A stretch of 64,000 bases of DNA from Sphingobacterium sp. BN32 (GTDB lineage Bacteria; Bacteroidota; Bacteroidia; Sphingobacteriales; Sphingobacteriaceae), in contig NZ_CP129963.1 of assembly GCF_030503615.1 (NCBI RefSeq), positions 248,001-312,000 of the forward strand, read 5' to 3'. Below, piece after piece: positions 62,901-64,000 of this stretch. The notes under the pieces are model-generated. The model was not told where the DNA came from and made no database searches. It saw only the letters and a list, made by a program, of their open reading frames with translations. Numbering within the stretch: the stretch's first letter is position 1; each line of letters opens with the position of its first letter. The position numbers and the translations under genes were made by a program.

Positions 62901-63329
62901 GGAACTTCATTCAATTACCGCGGATTATCTGTTCAAGTAATCGGCAATTATTCAATCGGCGGAGATATCTTCAACGAGACCTTGATGAACAAGATTGAAA
63001 ATAATAAACCTTATGTGAATGGTGATAAAAGAATATTAGAGGAACGCTGGAGAGAGCCTGGAGATATTGCTAAATATAAATCAATCTCAGACCAATCGAC
63101 CACGCAGATTTCTAATCGTTTTGTTCAGAATGAAAGCTTCCTTCGCTTGTCCGCCATCAATGTAAACTATGACTTTAGATCTGCTGTCTTAGAGCGGTTA
63201 AAGCTGCAGCGTTTAAAGCTTAATTTTTCCATGAACGACGCGTTGAGGTTAAGTACAGTCAGAATGGAACGTGGGATTACATATCCCTACGCCAGAGAGT
63301 ATAATTTAGGTGTAATGATTCAATTCTAA
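59940..63329 (+). CDS. SusC/RagA TonB-linked outer-membrane receptor with STN domain (module 2)
   Basis: An 1129-residue receptor. In order: a signal region (to about residue 44), the STN domain (about 45-120, MATVLDKLSRQTQSDLV), a carboxypeptidase-D-like domain (about 140-210, LRGQVNDEQGQPISGVNI), a VVTGY TonB-box-like segment, the plug (SMLQALDPSFKVDE, INIRGISSVGEY, SISILKDASSTSLYGSRGGNGVIVIETR) and the barrel, ending in IQF. It transports a glycan with the SusD partner that follows 3 nt later, and signals to FecR. Substrate unknown. Confidence 0.95.
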   Translation: MKFKKHLNFKEGFRERSSRWPYVAAAKGFCSLIFSLTVGVLLAQSVSLKETNATMATVLDKLSRQTQSDLVGDIALLKRTNPVSIDVQGKDIQVVLQELSKNQPINLIYRNNTIVVRPKQSSTHSNIPSSSSDNQETYILRGQVNDEQGQPISGVNIQDMKSGRSLGRTQAQGQFSVEVSVNQELRVSIVGFESQVINVGKRREILVTMKATNTEIEETVVTGYTKARRENFTGAATTVTRKEIEKFNTGNIFSMLQALDPSFKVDERVNAGSNPNALPEINIRGISSVGEYAVNAPLVILDGFEVALSTLYDLDVNRVESISILKDASSTSLYGSRGGNGVIVIETRMPKDGKFTVTYDVKPTSSIVDLSDYNVMNAAEKLEYERLAGIYIANSTDPVWNNMQQEMYNNLYNARLRNVQSGVDTYWLKQPVRNTFSLGHSIRMEGGGNDVRYSLEGHYNDYKGVMKESGRTRGGASFNLIYRIPNVITFRNVASYQYTKAYNSPYGSFEQYTLLNPYERMKDDNGNYIVRFGELGQFYEFGEKMLFNPLYNAQQGHIDENKIHYISNNLSLEWFINANLILRGKAAISREMHNFDEYTSPFNTKFYNVTDPKLKGSYALGDSSKVAYEGRLELQYSKSFDKHQINAAAISEIRSSDITGNSHLLSGYIDDRFMTPQMALTYSPNSLPKSNSTPVRELGFIGNFYYTYDNKYNFSLTGRSDGASIYGKENRFASFWSTGLSYNVHNEPWFKNEYVNRLRLFANVGTNSTVSNFNAGMVSSAFNFLSGMFYNNQYAAVAVSQGNPNVRWPEQMQWSFGTDISLFNNLVTMNLSYYDRITNRMISKVTVAPSFGFPGGTYFANLGKASNKGFEAMANIRLLERSDNAILWYLNVGAVQNRSKLLSISNELRELNESLVSTDASGNVIKPSTYYEEGQSLTILRAIPSLGIDPANGREMYRALNGDVTYTWDARNQVVVGNKEADLYGNIGTSFNYRGLSVQVIGNYSIGGDIFNETLMNKIENNKPYVNGDKRILEERWREPGDIAKYKSISDQSTTQISNRFVQNESFLRLSAINVNYDFRSAVLERLKLQRLKLNFSMNDALRLSTVRMERGITYPYAREYNLGVMIQF

Positions 63330-63332
63330 AAA

Positions 63333-64000
63333 ATGAAGAAAATAATACTAAGTGTTATCACGATATTACTTTTTGCCAGTTGTGAAAAGTTTTTAGATGT
63401 AAACCCGGTTAACAAAGCATACGAAGATGATCTATTAACTGACCGTTCAGGTTTCGAATCTGTTCTAGCCGGAGCTTACTTGGGCATGACGACCAAAGCG
63501 ATGTTCGGAAAGGAAATGAAGTACGGCTTCTTAGAAACTCTAGGAGCGACATATAATAATTTAGGAACTACCCACTATTACTATCGGGGTTCGAGACATG
63601 AATACGGTTATCCCAACCCTGTTAAGAATATTGAAGATATTTGGGGAGTAACCTATCAGATTATTAATCAGCTGAATACGGTCATGAAGAATATCGATGC
63701 AATTAAAGCAGACCCATTTCATGATATCGTAAGAGGAGAGACCATTGGAACACGAGCGTTCTTACATTTTCAATTATTAAAACTTTTTGGGCCTGTAATC
63801 AGTCAAGAAGGCCTTAATGCAACAGCGATACCCTACGTTGACAAAACTGGGTATAAAGGCGTGAAATTTTCGACGGCAGGTCAAGTTATCGACAAATTGA
63901 ATGCGGAACTCGCAGAGGCTAAAAAGCTGCTGGAGGGAGATCCAATTCGTACGACAACACGAAATGCTAACCTTAATCAATATGGTTATGAGAAGTACAA
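63333..64000 (+). CDS. SusD/RagB family lipoprotein, 5' part only
   Basis: A reading frame from ATG 63333 that runs off the right edge. It encodes a lipoprotein signal (lipobox cysteine at residue 17, LFASC) and the SusD N-terminal pattern: EKFLDVNPVN, ESVLAGAYLGM, IWGVTYQIINQLNTVMKNI, and GTRAFLHFQLLKLFGPVI. It starts 3 nt after the module 2 susC, so it is its surface partner. About 222 codons are visible, less than half of a usual SusD. Confidence 0.92.
   Translation, partial: MKKIILSVITILLFASCEKFLDVNPVNKAYEDDLLTDRSGFESVLAGAYLGMTTKAMFGKEMKYGFLETLGATYNNLGTTHYYYRGSRHEYGYPNPVKNIEDIWGVTYQIINQLNTVMKNIDAIKADPFHDIVRGETIGTRAFLHFQLLKLFGPVISQEGLNATAIPYVDKTGYKGVKFSTAGQVIDKLNAELAEAKKLLEGDPIRTTTRNANLNQYGYEKY

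Noticed and set aside
1..64000. CRISPR arrays, insertion sequences, tRNA or rRNA genes
   Set aside because: No regular repeat-spacer array, no transposase with terminal repeats, and no cloverleaf or rRNA sequence was seen on either strand by eye.

Overview
The window is a chromosomal segment of a Bacteroidota bacterium, most likely Sphingobacterium or a close relative in Sphingobacteriaceae. The evidence is two ECF sigma / FecR anti-sigma / SusC / SusD modules, DUF4270 and STN-domain proteins, many Bacteroidota-type -7 promoter boxes (TAnnTTTG), weak Shine-Dalgarno signals, moderate GC, and housekeeping genes of that phylum. I found no tRNA, rRNA, CRISPR array, insertion sequence or prophage. 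Both edges cut genes: a PafA-like phosphatase on the left and a SusD homologue on the right.

Layout. 1-12.7 kb is mainly housekeeping: Rrf2 regulator, murF with a hidden 53-aa membrane protein upstream, pfkA, a DsbD-type reductase split into two genes, birA, rsfS, ftsH, a LUD protein overlapping a rhomboid protease, and a ComM-like ATPase. 12.7-17 kb holds a class A beta-lactamase, a YtxH/holin-like/unknown envelope trio, GDP-L-fucose synthase and trmB. 17.2-26.3 kb is a sigma/anti-sigma-controlled glycan-uptake locus: SusC, SusD, a Tat-exported Gfo/Idh/MocA oxidoreductase and a sugar isomerase-like TIM barrel, with no glycoside hydrolase. 26.5-31.3 kb has an M28 peptidase, a four-gene membrane operon (TM2, DUF2752, small membrane protein, M48 protease), trhO and a DUF3820 gene. 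31.3-39 kb is a surface-polysaccharide cluster: glycosyltransferases, FkbM methyltransferase, flippase, an asparagine-synthetase-like enzyme without a glutaminase cysteine, and CapA. 39-44 kb has a DeoR regulator, a protein with repeated GFxPKF motifs, yebC, an SDR threonine dehydrogenase and asd. 44.5-49.8 kb has a Kelch/DUF4270 lipoprotein pair, a histidine kinase/response regulator pair and pncA. 49.8-53.2 kb is a TonB receptor divergent from a TetR regulator. 53.3-57.8 kb has a NagZ-like GH3, sdaA and an MBL hydrolase. 57.9-64 kb is the second sigma/FecR/SusC/SusD module.

Structures that gene calls do not explain: (i) an approximately 80-bp intergenic hairpin repeat present three times (about 3.9, 32.2 and 55.2 kb); (ii) a conserved motif, GGGAC-16 nt-CGTTTT, before both fecR and susC of the second sigma module, with a related copy before fecR of the first, best explained as the ECF-sigma target promoter; (iii) a perfect 12-bp palindrome in the TetR/TonB-receptor intergenic region; (iv) a DUF2752 gene with no ATG, GTG or TTG start that preserves its N-terminal half, overlapping the TM2 gene; (v) -7 boxes only 5-20 nt from several start codons, implying very short leaders.
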